From CBDFMG01 sp965221205 [NCBI: bacterium] (GTDB taxonomy: Bacteria > SM23-31), in the NCBI GenBank assembly GCA_965221205.1, contig OZ244870.1, positions 2,232,001 to 2,296,000 on the forward strand: a stretch of 64,000 nt of DNA, given 5' to 3'. The notes below the pieces were generated by a model. That model had not been told where the DNA came from. It saw only the letters and a program-made list of their open reading frames with translations, and searched no databases. A program made the translations under genes and the position numbers. Positions 38,924 to 48,072 of the stretch are shown piece after piece. Position 1 is the first letter of the stretch; each line of letters begins with the position of its first letter.

Positions 38924-39606
38924 ATATACTTGGAATCGATACCTCAACATCTTTTTGCAACGTCAGCATAACCGGCAGAGATATCGGAACAATTGAAAAA
39001 CGTGAAGAACTGGAAAGAAACGTTAACGAAAAGATTTTCATTCATATAGTCGCTTTGTTTGAGGAAGCGGGCATACAAGCTAAATCACTTGATGGAATCG
39101 CCGTCAATAGAGGGCCGGGTTCTTTTACGGGTATGCGAGTCGGAATGAGCATAGCAAAAGGATTTGCTCATAGTTTATCGATTCCGATTATTGGTATTAC
39201 CTCGTTTGAATTATTAGCACATAATGTAAATAAAGAGCAGTTTCCCGTATGTTGCGTTGTTCCGATTAAGAATGAAAAAGTGTCGTATGCGATTTTTTCC
39301 GATGCCGAATCAATTACAAGTGATGAAGCGGGAGCACTTGGAACATGGACCGATGTTGTTGATATGTGTGATGCGGCCAAGACACTTTGCGGAGAAATTC
39401 CGGAAGAATTTCAGAAGAAGTTAAAACATATCTGTTCTTCAGAGCTGGATCTAATAGTAAGAAAGCCAAGTGCGCAAAGCATTGCTGAAGCCGGATTGAA
39501 AAAGCTGTCAAAGGGAATAGACGACGATCTTGAGATTCTTGCTCCGATATATATGCAAGAAATATCGTTTCGTGCACAATCGGTAGTAAAAGGGCTACAG
39601 CAATGA
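38920..39606 (+). CDS. tsaB: t6A biosynthesis protein TsaB
   Basis: 228 aa. ASKHA-fold start NILGIDTSTSFCNVSI and the family signature GIAVNRGPGSFTGMRVGMS. TsaB is the non-catalytic partner that dimerises with TsaD. ATGA overlap with tsaE upstream and another ATGA overlap with the rimI remnant downstream show the ancestral tsaE-tsaB-rimI operon. Confidence 0.95.
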   Translation: MNILGIDTSTSFCNVSITGRDIGTIEKREELERNVNEKIFIHIVALFEEAGIQAKSLDGIAVNRGPGSFTGMRVGMSIAKGFAHSLSIPIIGITSFELLAHNVNKEQFPVCCVVPIKNEKVSYAIFSDAESITSDEAGALGTWTDVVDMCDAAKTLCGEIPEEFQKKLKHICSSELDLIVRKPSAQSIAEAGLKKLSKGIDDDLEILAPIYMQEISFRAQSVVKGLQQ

Positions 39607-40104
39607 TAGATTTAATGCCACCAAACACAGTGCATTTGTCGGCAAATATGCAGCCGGTTTGAAATTGGACGATTCTTCAGTCCGTGTGCGCATAATGTGT
39701 GCTGATGATGAAGAGGTTATTGCGGCATTAGAGCAGAAAGTATTTTCATCACCATGGTCTTTGAAAAGTATACAATCATTTCTTAACTATTCCGGCAAAG
39801 GATTTGCGCATATTTGTGAGAATGATTCTGCAGTTGTTGGATATGCGTTTAACGTGCTGTTCTCTACATTCTAAATGTTGCGGTAGAGAAGTATCGTAGG
39901 TAGGGATACGGTCAATATATTGTTGAGTTTATTGTACAGAGTGCAAGAAGCATCGGTGCGATATATGCGTATCTCGAAGTGTGAGAATCAAACGAAGCTG
40001 CCATAAATCTTTACAAGAAATTGGGATTTTTCCAAATAGATGTACGTAAAAATTATTATTCTGAAATGTCAGAGAGCGCTCTCATTATAATGAAATTCTT
40101 ATAA
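39603..40104 (+). pseudogene. rimI: Broken rimI (ribosomal protein S18 N-acetyltransferase-like GNAT)
   Basis: An ATG at 39603 overlaps the tsaB stop (ATGA) but its frame ends after 19 codons. Another frame gives SVRVRIMCADDEEVIAALEQ and KVFSSPWSLKSI, stopping at 39874. A third frame gives LNVAVEKYRR-stop-GYGQYI (the acetyl-CoA loop, with TAG) and AYLEV-stop-ESNEAAINLYKKLGFFQI (TGA at a position that is usually arginine), then RKNYYSEMSESALIMMKFL to 40104. At least two frameshifts and two nonsense codons are present, so the gene is dead even though its neighbours are intact. Confidence 0.92.
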
Positions 40105-40117
40105 ATGAGGAATTTAT

Positions 40118-40996
40118 ATGGCCTGGTTTAAAAGAACAAAAGATGGGTTGTCGACTGATAAGAAAAAAGACATCCCCGAAGGGCTCTGGCTTAAATGCGA
40201 TGGTTGTGGCGATATCATTTATAAGCCTGAAGTGGAGAAAAATATCGGTATCTGCACAAAATGTCAGTACCACTTTAAAATATCCAGTATTGAATATATC
40301 AATTTTCTTCTCGATGAAGGAAGTTTTCAGGAGTTCGATTCGACACTGAGAACAGCCGATCCTTTGAAATTTAAGGACAAAAAGAAGTACTCCGACCGGA
40401 TTAAAGCAGCTAAAAAGTCGACCGGTCTTGATGAAGCCATACGCACAGGGTATGGTAGTATGAATGGGAATACGGTTATAGTGGGAGTGATGGATTTTGA
40501 CTTTATTGGCGGAAGCATGGGGTCTGTTGTCGGTGAAAAAATTAAGCGTGCCATCGATAGAGCAATTGAAACAGGATTTCCCCTGATCATTGTGTCCGCT
40601 TCGGGTGGAGCACGGATGATGGAAGGAATTCTTTCTCTTATGCAAATGGCAAAGACAAGCTCACGTTTAGCACAGTTATCGAGCAAGAAAGGTTTGTATA
40701 TATCAATTTTAACAAATCCCACAACGGCAGGTGTCATGGCAAGCTATGCAATGCTTGGAGATGTAATCATTGCCGAACCCGATGCGCTTATCGGATTTGC
40801 AGGGCCTCGGGTTATCAAGCAGACAATCGGGGAAGATCTACCGGAGGGATTCCAGCGCTCTGACTTTTTACAGGAGCGTGGTTTTATTGATATGGTTGTA
40901 CCGCGTTCTAATATGCGAAACAGAGTATTGGAACTAATTGAGTTTTTTGAGAATGGAAGCGATGAAGACGAAACCAAGCATTCTATTAACGAATGA
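40118..40996 (+). CDS. accD: Acetyl-CoA carboxylase carboxyltransferase subunit beta
   Basis: 292 aa. Start MAWFKRTK; N-terminal zinc ribbon with Cys27, Cys30, Cys46 and Cys49 (CDGCGD, CTKCQ), then a crotonase-fold carboxyltransferase domain (GGSMGSVVGEKIKRA, VSASGGARMMEGI, NPTTAGVMASYA, GFAGPRVIKQT). With AccA it transfers CO2 from carboxybiotin to acetyl-CoA to make malonyl-CoA for fatty acid synthesis. GAGGA stands seven bases before the ATG. Its 3' end overlaps surE by about 35 bases. Confidence 0.96.
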   Translation: MAWFKRTKDGLSTDKKKDIPEGLWLKCDGCGDIIYKPEVEKNIGICTKCQYHFKISSIEYINFLLDEGSFQEFDSTLRTADPLKFKDKKKYSDRIKAAKKSTGLDEAIRTGYGSMNGNTVIVGVMDFDFIGGSMGSVVGEKIKRAIDRAIETGFPLIIVSASGGARMMEGILSLMQMAKTSSRLAQLSSKKGLYISILTNPTTAGVMASYAMLGDVIIAEPDALIGFAGPRVIKQTIGEDLPEGFQRSDFLQERGFIDMVVPRSNMRNRVLELIEFFENGSDEDETKHSINE

Positions 40997-41738
40997 TGAC
41001 GGAATACATGCGCCGGGATTGAAAGCCCTCTATGAGGCACTTGTAACTCTCGGTGATTGTACTGTAATAGCTCCAGATCAAGAACGGAGTGGAATAGGTC
41101 ATGCTATTACTTATAAATCACCTATTCAAGTTCGTAAATCGGAAAATGATTTTAATGGTAACGGTTGGGCAATATCAGGTACTCCTGCGGATTGTGTGAA
41201 ATTTGGCGTAAAGAAAATATATGAACGCAGACCTGATTTACTAGTGTCAGGGATAAATCAGGGTCCCAATACAGCAATTGATGCGCTCTATTCGGGTACG
41301 GTAGCAGGTGCAGCCGAAGGAGGATTAATGAATATTCCATCTTTTGCAATTTCGATGACCTCAATCGAAAGTCATGATTTTTCTGTTGCTGCCGAGTATG
41401 CTGTAACTTTAGCTGAAAAGCTTTTGGAAAATGGGCTGCCTGACTACACATTTCTGAATGTGAATGCGCCCTGTTTGCCACGCGAACAGATTGCAGGAAT
41501 CAAAATTACGCGACAAGCAAAAACTCGGTACAAGGAGTTTTATGAGCATCACAGTGATGATTCAAATGGCACCTATTATTGGCTTCGCGGTGATAAAATA
41601 ATATTAGAGGAATCCGAAGATTCGGATGAATCAGCTATTCAAAAAAACTATATTGCGATCACACCGCTGCAACACGATATGACAGATTACAGTGCGCTGG
41701 AATTTCTCCGTTCCTGGGATTTTTCGGATAGTAAGTAA
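40962..41738 (+). CDS. surE: 5'/3'-nucleotidase SurE
   Basis: 258 aa from ATG 40962 (MKTKPSILLTNDDGIHAPGL), preferred over in-frame ATGs at 40938 and 40953 because the family begins just before ILLTNDDG. The metal site Asp-Asp of NDDG, Ser in DQERSGIG, and the asparagine of SGINQGPN are in place. SurE is a survival protein that dephosphorylates nucleoside monophosphates. It overlaps accD, suggesting coupled expression. Confidence 0.94.
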   Translation: MKTKPSILLTNDDGIHAPGLKALYEALVTLGDCTVIAPDQERSGIGHAITYKSPIQVRKSENDFNGNGWAISGTPADCVKFGVKKIYERRPDLLVSGINQGPNTAIDALYSGTVAGAAEGGLMNIPSFAISMTSIESHDFSVAAEYAVTLAEKLLENGLPDYTFLNVNAPCLPREQIAGIKITRQAKTRYKEFYEHHSDDSNGTYYWLRGDKIILEESEDSDESAIQKNYIAITPLQHDMTDYSALEFLRSWDFSDSK

Positions 41739-41777
41739 TACTACACTTAACATGGAAACTATTCAATTTTTGATTTT

Positions 41778-43313
41778 ATGCATGAAACAATAGTAATTTT
41801 CGATTTTGGTTCGCAATACACACAGCTCATCGCCCGAAAAGTGCGGGAGCACAATGTGTATTGCGAGATCTATCCGTATAATGTTCCGCTTGATAAAATA
41901 TATGCAAAAGAGCCGAAAGGAATTATACTTTCAGGCGGGCCGATGAGTCTTTATGAGGATAATTCACCTCATGTTGACCAGAAACTTTTTACTTTTGATG
42001 TCCCATTTCTTGGGATATGTTACGGAATGGGTATACTTGCCCACAATTTTAAAGGAGTAACTACCGGTTCTCTGAAACGTGAATTCGGCAGGGCACAGCT
42101 CGAAGTGATTCATAATTCTGATCTTTTTTCATCAATCAAAAAAAAATCAGAAGTCTGGATGAGTCATGGTGATAAACTTGAGTCTCTACCGGAGGGATTT
42201 GAAATAATTGGCCGAACGTCGAATGCTCCCATAGCCGCTATCAGGAGTAGTGAAAAGCGGATGTATGGAATCCAGTTCCATCCTGAAGTTCACCACACAA
42301 TCGAAGGTTCGGAAATTCTGGGCAACTACCTTTTCAAAATCTGTAACCTTAAAGCAGACTGGACCCCGAAATCGTTTGTTGAAGAATCTATTGATTCGAT
42401 TAGGAGACAGGTAGGAAACAGTAAGGTTGTTTGTGGACTGAGCGGAGGAGTCGATTCTTCTGTTACGGCAGCACTGATTAACAAAGCGATAGGTGATCAG
42501 TTAACTTGTGTTTTCGTTGACAACGGTTTGTTGCGAAGCGGTGAACGAAAGCAGGTTGAAGATACTTTCCGGGACAATTTCCATATGGATCTCCGGGTTG
42601 TTGACGGCAGAAATGAATTTTTAGGCACACTTGCCGGTATAACCGATCCCGAAAAAAAAAGGAAGATAATCGGAAAAGTATTTATTGAACTTTTTGAGAA
42701 AGAGGCAAAAAGTATTGGCAATGTTGATTTTCTTGCACAGGGGACACTTTATCCGGATTTAATCGAGAGTGTTTCCTTCAAAGGTCCATCAGCTACTATC
42801 AAAAGCCACCATAACGTTGGCGGGCTGCCTGAAAAAATGGATATGAAACTTGTCGAGCCGCTCCGGGAGTTGTTCAAAGATGAGGTGAGAAAAGTCGGTA
42901 CGCAGATTGGAATTCCGGATGCCATACTCAAACGGCATCCTTTCCCGGGACCAGGACTTGCGGTACGTATATTAGGTGACATAACCGAAGAAAAGCTCGA
43001 TCTACTTCGGCAGGCAGACAAAATTTTTATTGACGAACTTTACAATTCGGGTATCTATGATGAAATTTGGCAAGCATTGACTGTATTACTACCAGTAAAG
43101 TCTGTGGGTGTTATGGGTGATTTCAGAACGTATGAGCAAACTGCAGTTCTCCGTGCCGTTACCAGTGTGGATGGAATGACTGCTGACTGGTATCCAATGA
43201 AACATGAGATTCTAGCACAAATATCGAGTAAAATTATCAATGAAGTAGAAGGAATAAATCGGGTGGTGTATGATGTTAGTTCCAAACCGCCAAGCACGAT
43301 TGAATGGGAATAA
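41778..43313 (+). CDS. guaA: GMP synthase (glutamine-hydrolysing)
   Basis: 511 aa, the expected length. N-terminal glutamine amidotransferase with Cys81 (GICYGMG), His168 and Glu170 (QFHPEVHHT); ATP-pyrophosphatase loop SGGVDSS at 222-228; C-terminal dimerisation domain ending PPSTIEWE, the family norm. It converts XMP to GMP. 39 bp separate it from surE. No strong Shine-Dalgarno is visible. Confidence 0.97.
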   Translation: MHETIVIFDFGSQYTQLIARKVREHNVYCEIYPYNVPLDKIYAKEPKGIILSGGPMSLYEDNSPHVDQKLFTFDVPFLGICYGMGILAHNFKGVTTGSLKREFGRAQLEVIHNSDLFSSIKKKSEVWMSHGDKLESLPEGFEIIGRTSNAPIAAIRSSEKRMYGIQFHPEVHHTIEGSEILGNYLFKICNLKADWTPKSFVEESIDSIRRQVGNSKVVCGLSGGVDSSVTAALINKAIGDQLTCVFVDNGLLRSGERKQVEDTFRDNFHMDLRVVDGRNEFLGTLAGITDPEKKRKIIGKVFIELFEKEAKSIGNVDFLAQGTLYPDLIESVSFKGPSATIKSHHNVGGLPEKMDMKLVEPLRELFKDEVRKVGTQIGIPDAILKRHPFPGPGLAVRILGDITEEKLDLLRQADKIFIDELYNSGIYDEIWQALTVLLPVKSVGVMGDFRTYEQTAVLRAVTSVDGMTADWYPMKHEILAQISSKIINEVEGINRVVYDVSSKPPSTIEWE

Positions 43314-43338
43314 TTAATTTACAAACAAACTATACTCA

Positions 43339-45303
43339 ATGATGAACTGTAATATAGTTACTCTTCTCAGCTTTTTAATATTCACTTTACCAATGGAGCA
43401 GTCTGTTGCTCGACAGAACAAACAAGTTTTTCTGCCTGTTGCAGACTCTTTATTTCAATCTGTGGAAATGTTGTATCAAACGGGTCAACTACAAGCGGCC
43501 CGAGAAACACTTGGTGTACTTCAGAGTCTGCCGAGAAATCAACGTTCTTCAGCGGCACTCTATCTACATACCCGTTTTGCCCTCGACAGAGAGGATTATG
43601 ACGAAACAGCCGACCTTCTTGAGCAATTTGCTCAAGATTATCCAGATTCCCGTTATGTACCTTATATGGAATTGATTGAAGCAGAATTATTGTATGCAAG
43701 AGAGCTTTATGTTTTTTCCCTTGAGAAATTGCTGGGCTTAATTACCCATGTTGATGATGCTGAAATCGAAAATCGTGCAGCCCGGAAATTCCTGGAAATA
43801 TTCGATAATGAAATTCCCGAAGTACTCTATGATAATTTTATAGCATTATACAATAACAATGTTACAAAGGAGTTAAGTCTTTTAAAAAAAGCGCAACTAC
43901 ACTACTATGCTGGTTCGTATGATGAAGTCATTAACGAATTAGAACAAATTTCACTCGGAGATGTGTTTTTACCGATTGGCGAAGCAGCATCGAATTTACG
44001 TTCACTCATGAATGATGTAATGAATGCAGAGCGATTCATTGCCGTTCTTTTTCCGTTTAACGGTGAATATGCAGAGCGGGGGAGAAAGTTATATAACGGT
44101 GCACAGGTTGCCTTAAAGAAAAAGCAAGATGTAGTACCTCATTCTATTTCTATAAAAGCGATTGATACACGTGCAAGCATAAGGGAATTTCCGGAACTTT
44201 TGCAGAAAATCGCAGACGACAAATCAATAATTGCAGTTATCGGTCCAGTTGTGCAAGAGCTCAGACTTTTGGCAAGTACGCTCGCCCCGTTTTATGAGTT
44301 ACCCATCATCATTCCCGGTAATAACGAGTCAGGTAATGGAATTGGTAACGACTATGTATATCAAATAAAAGGTTCGAAAAGCAGCGAGGGAGCGGCGCTA
44401 GCACGCTATGCTGTGGAGAATCTCAATTTATCTACGTTCGCTATTATGAGTCCTATTGGTGGAAGCGAAGAGGGTCTTGTTGAAAGTTTTGCAATTGAAG
44501 TTGAGAAATTAGGTGGTGAAATACTTGCGCATGAATGGTATTTTCCTGGGAATCTTGACTTTAATGCTCAGATCAGCAAGATTAGAAAAATCGGATACGA
44601 TTTTATGATGACCGATTCATTGAGCACCTACATTTCAGAATCAATTGTCGATTCGACAACGATCGTAGAAGACAGCTTATCTCTGAATGATATAGACTCC
44701 TTAACAACACTCTACATTGACAGCCTTTCGATTTCAACACTCGATTCAATATGGAATCTCTATCTCGACACTCTTGCAACAAGAAGAAGAGAAGCTGGAA
44801 TTCGTTATTTTGATACACTTGACTATCCTGTTACTACGTTTGATGCAATATTCATCCCGGTTGAATCGAAAGATGATATTGAATTTATTGTCAATCAGTA
44901 TGCATTTTACAATTTTGATACTATATTGCTTGGCAACAGCCACTGGTACGATCCCGTAATACTTGTTAGGTTAGGGAATAATGTAGGCACGGTTTATATA
45001 ACGTCTGATTATTTTATCGATGATTATTATACTCCCTGGATTACATTTCGTGATAACTATCGGAATGATATCGGATCATCTCCAGGTGTTGACGAACTAT
45101 ATGGATATGAATCTACATTATTTCTTTTAGCAGCTGTTCAAAATTTACCTACCCGCCAGAGGCTAATTGATGAACTTGAACAATTGAACATTCTTCCGGA
45201 ATCGGTACGTGGTTACTTTGAAATAGATGAATCGCATCAAAAGAGTAATTGGCATGTAATTCGTTACAGAAGAGGCCAATTTTTACTCCAAAATAGACAA
45301 TAA
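43339..45303 (+). CDS. LpoA-like protein: TPR-like helical domain plus periplasmic-binding-protein fold
   Basis: 654 aa. A signal peptide (LLSFLIFTLPMEQSVA) leads into a TPR-like helical region (residues about 30-225: YQTGQLQAARETLGVLQSLP, YDETADLLEQFAQDYPDS). From about 230 a type I periplasmic-binding-protein fold follows (ERFIAVLFPFNGEYAERGRK, IIAVIGPVVQ, IPGNNESGNG, VDELYGYESTLFLLAA). This order matches LpoA-type penicillin-binding-protein activators. Unusual is an insertion near residues 425-490, rich in Asp-Ser-Leu (IVDSTTIVEDSLSLNDIDSL), that interrupts the binding domain. No lipobox is visible, so it may be soluble rather than a lipoprotein. It lies between guaA and larE. Confidence 0.8.
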   Translation: MMNCNIVTLLSFLIFTLPMEQSVARQNKQVFLPVADSLFQSVEMLYQTGQLQAARETLGVLQSLPRNQRSSAALYLHTRFALDREDYDETADLLEQFAQDYPDSRYVPYMELIEAELLYARELYVFSLEKLLGLITHVDDAEIENRAARKFLEIFDNEIPEVLYDNFIALYNNNVTKELSLLKKAQLHYYAGSYDEVINELEQISLGDVFLPIGEAASNLRSLMNDVMNAERFIAVLFPFNGEYAERGRKLYNGAQVALKKKQDVVPHSISIKAIDTRASIREFPELLQKIADDKSIIAVIGPVVQELRLLASTLAPFYELPIIIPGNNESGNGIGNDYVYQIKGSKSSEGAALARYAVENLNLSTFAIMSPIGGSEEGLVESFAIEVEKLGGEILAHEWYFPGNLDFNAQISKIRKIGYDFMMTDSLSTYISESIVDSTTIVEDSLSLNDIDSLTTLYIDSLSISTLDSIWNLYLDTLATRRREAGIRYFDTLDYPVTTFDAIFIPVESKDDIEFIVNQYAFYNFDTILLGNSHWYDPVILVRLGNNVGTVYITSDYFIDDYYTPWITFRDNYRNDIGSSPGVDELYGYESTLFLLAAVQNLPTRQRLIDELEQLNILPESVRGYFEIDESHQKSNWHVIRYRRGQFLLQNRQ

Positions 45304-45327
45304 GTATTTCTAAAAATTACTGTTTCT

Positions 45328-46182
45328 ATGTCACAAAATTCTGTAGAAAATCTTTCTCCTGCAATTGTTCAAAAATATGAGGAGTTGAAATCGATCCTCC
45401 ATAAAATGGGGGGTATGGTAATCGGTTTTTCCGGTGGTGTGGACAGTACGTTTCTCCTGAAAGTCGCTACCGATATCCTAGGAGATAAAGCGCTTGGTGT
45501 CATTGGTTCTTCGTATTCTTTGCCGCAGCGTGAGCTTCAGGATGCTCAGAAGCTTGCCAGCAAGATGAGTGCGCACATCAGGATTATTCAAACACGCGAG
45601 AAAGAAGATGACAATTTTGTCAATAATCCTCTGAACAGGTGTTTTTTTTGTAGATCTGAACTTTTTAATAAAATCACAGAAATTGCAGAAGCAGAAGGCT
45701 ATCCTTTTATAGCAGATGGAACCAATCTTGACGATCAGCTTGATTATCGTCCTGGCTCGGTTGCTCAGAAAAAATATTCTGTACGGAGTCCGCTTCTTGA
45801 AGCAGGTTTAACAAAAGATGAAATCCGTTTGCTTTCAAAAGAGTTGGGCCTCGAGACACACGATAAACCGGCATATGCATGCCTGGCATCACGTATTCCA
45901 TATGGTTCAAAAATAACTGAGGAAAAATTAACCATGGTTGAGCAGGCAGAAAACGTTTTGCTCGAAATCGGAATCAGAAATATGCGCGTGCGTCATCATG
46001 ATGAAACTGCTCGTATTGAATTGAATACAGACGAATTTCAACAGATTCTCGATCCAGAGATACGTTCGTTAATCCTGACAAAATTTAAAAAGATCGGATA
46101 TATTTATATAACCCTTGATCTTGCGGGATTTCGCTCAGGAAGTCTGAATGAAACTCATCTTAAGAAAAATCAAAATCCATAA
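45328..46182 (+). CDS. larE: ATP-dependent sacrificial sulfur transferase LarE
   Basis: 284 aa. PP-loop SGGVDST at 35-41, then NRCFFCRSELF near 103-113 and AYACLASRIPYG with Cys185, which corresponds to the sulfur-donating cysteine region of LarE. LarE supplies sulfur to make the nickel-pincer cofactor of lactate racemase. No larB, larC or larA gene is in the window, so the cofactor pathway is either elsewhere or incomplete. The extra cysteines may mean a cluster-based rather than sacrificial mechanism; that is inference. Confidence 0.92.
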   Translation: MSQNSVENLSPAIVQKYEELKSILHKMGGMVIGFSGGVDSTFLLKVATDILGDKALGVIGSSYSLPQRELQDAQKLASKMSAHIRIIQTREKEDDNFVNNPLNRCFFCRSELFNKITEIAEAEGYPFIADGTNLDDQLDYRPGSVAQKKYSVRSPLLEAGLTKDEIRLLSKELGLETHDKPAYACLASRIPYGSKITEEKLTMVEQAENVLLEIGIRNMRVRHHDETARIELNTDEFQQILDPEIRSLILTKFKKIGYIYITLDLAGFRSGSLNETHLKKNQNP

Positions 46183-46313
46183 TAAAGATAAGTATCGAGC
46201 AGATAATTCCCATAAAAATTCTCACAGTATTGAAAGTTAATAGAGGGCTTGATGACTTTGCATTGTAACAAACTTTTTCTAATCACCAATTCTTCTATCA
46301 ATCAGGCCCTTGT

Positions 46314-47053
46314 ATGATTCTTGGTCAAACTGAGGCAAAACTAATTCATTATCCTGTTTTATCCCAGTTCTCAGATATATCTGTATTTACGACTACCCAT
46401 TGGAGATGCGAGTTCGGCTTTATTATCAGAAGAAGATATAAGAACTGTATTGGAAAATGGTAAGGAAGAAAAATTCTGGTATAATATTAAAGGAACCCCG
46501 AAAAACTGTACAGCTAAGGCAAACCAAATTCATGGCAACACAGTACTTTTTGCTAACGATGGAGGTCATCAGGGTGACGGTGATGCTTTGATTTCGAATA
46601 TTCCACAGATATTTCTCAGAATTGTAACAGCCGATTGTCTTCTGGTTTTTATGTTTGATCCCGAGAGTAAAACCGTTGCACTTGTTCATGCAAGTTGGAG
46701 AGGTTTAAAAAAGGAAATTATTAACTGGACTATCAAATATTTTGGCACCAAAGCAGGTGTAAATCCGGAGAATCTTTTTGTCTTAATCGGCCCCTTTATT
46801 CAGGAGTGCTGTTATACAGTAAGAGATGAGGCGTATTCCGAATTCCCACGACAATTCAGCACGAAATTGCTAAATGGTTATTACAATCTCAGACTTGGTG
46901 AAATTGCTCTTGCAAAGCTCAGTGGTGTTTCCGTCTTCTCAAATTGAGATTGCTTCTCAATGTACTTCTTGCAGTAACGATACACTATACAGCGCTCGGA
47001 AAGATAAAGGAAATACCGGTAGAAATATTAATATTATCGGTATGTTAGAATGA
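46314..47053 (+). pseudogene. pgeF: Broken pgeF (YfiH, laccase-domain purine nucleoside/peptidoglycan-editing factor)
   Basis: From ATG 46314 the frame gives LIHYPVLSQFSDISVFTTT and then is lost; from 46450 it gives NCTAKANQIHGNTVLF, IVTADCLLVFMFDPESKTVA, LVHASWRGLKKEI and LIGPFIQECCYTVRDE, holding the zinc-binding His, Cys and His of the family. The frame stops at 46947, but a one-base shift continues IASQCTSCSNDTLYSARKDK and GNTGRNINIIGMLE to 47053, the normal C-terminus (YS.R.D..TGR). Two frameshifts are needed. All catalytic residues survive, so the loss may be recent, or one lesion could be an error. Confidence 0.88.
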
Positions 47054-47199
47054 ACTGAGATACTATATTAGACAAGCAGTTCAATTCTATTATATTCTGC
47101 TTGGTTATAGATGAATACATCTGTACTATATAAAACAATCTTTTTATTTTTTTTATGTTCAAATGTTTTCTATCTATGGTTTAGCCATACTGTGTCTGA

Positions 47200-48036
47200 A
47201 TGGTGAGCGGATTGAGTGATAATTTTATTTATAGTTTACTGCTTGGAGTTGTGCAGGGAATTACCGAGTTTCTGCCGATAAGCAGCTCAGGACATCTGCT
47301 GCTGGCAAAAAACCTGCTCGGAATTCATGATATGCCACTCTTGTACGGCGTGTTTTTCCATTTCGCCACCGTACTTGCCGTGTGCACTCTTTACCGCAAA
47401 GATCTGATAATTATTGCTAAAGACTTGATTCAGTTTCTATTACAAAGTATAGGATTTTGCAGAAGTGAAACTGTCCAATCGGATTTAAATTCCGGAACAA
47501 GACTATGTATGCTGCTCATAATCGGAACACTTCCGGCGGTATTTGTGGGGGGGCTCTATGCAGATTTTTTTAGAAATGTCTTTAGCAATCCGAACGCTGC
47601 ACTTATAAATTTCACAATCACTGGAGTTATTCTCATCTCAACGATTTTGATGCCGCGTGAAAAAAAAATCTTAACTGTGCTATCCTCACTGTTGATCGGT
47701 GTAGCGCAATCGTTTGCTCTATTTCCGGGAATCTCTCGGTCAGGCATCACCATATCGGCCGGACTCTGGCTTGGAATTAAGCCTGAAGAAGTAGTGAAAT
47801 ATTCTTTCTTGTTATCGGTGCCGGTGATTCTTGGCGCAAATATTCTTGAATTTTCGAATGTGTCAATGCAAATTCTGCAAAACCACATTTGGTATCTCAT
47901 TGCCGGTGGAATTACTTCGTACGTATCAGGATTGGTAGCAATTGTACTTGTACTAAAGGTTATTAAAATAGGCCGGTTTTTCTGGTTCGGTGTTTATTGT
48001 CTTCTTGTCGGTACGACAGGGCTGTTGTTCATTTAA
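47200..48036 (+). CDS. uppP: Undecaprenyl-diphosphatase UppP (BacA)
   Basis: 278 aa, about eight membrane helices. Signatures GVVQGITEFLPISSSGHLLL (residues about 16-36) and LFPGISRSGITIS (the second catalytic motif) are intact. It recycles the undecaprenyl carrier for peptidoglycan and other envelope glycans in the cytoplasmic membrane. It follows the pgeF remnant and precedes a sodium symporter gene by 36 bp. Confidence 0.95.
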   Translation: MVSGLSDNFIYSLLLGVVQGITEFLPISSSGHLLLAKNLLGIHDMPLLYGVFFHFATVLAVCTLYRKDLIIIAKDLIQFLLQSIGFCRSETVQSDLNSGTRLCMLLIIGTLPAVFVGGLYADFFRNVFSNPNAALINFTITGVILISTILMPREKKILTVLSSLLIGVAQSFALFPGISRSGITISAGLWLGIKPEEVVKYSFLLSVPVILGANILEFSNVSMQILQNHIWYLIAGGITSYVSGLVAIVLVLKVIKIGRFFWFGVYCLLVGTTGLLFI

Positions 48037-48072
48037 CAAATCATCTGTTGCTTCATTACATATCAGAACATT

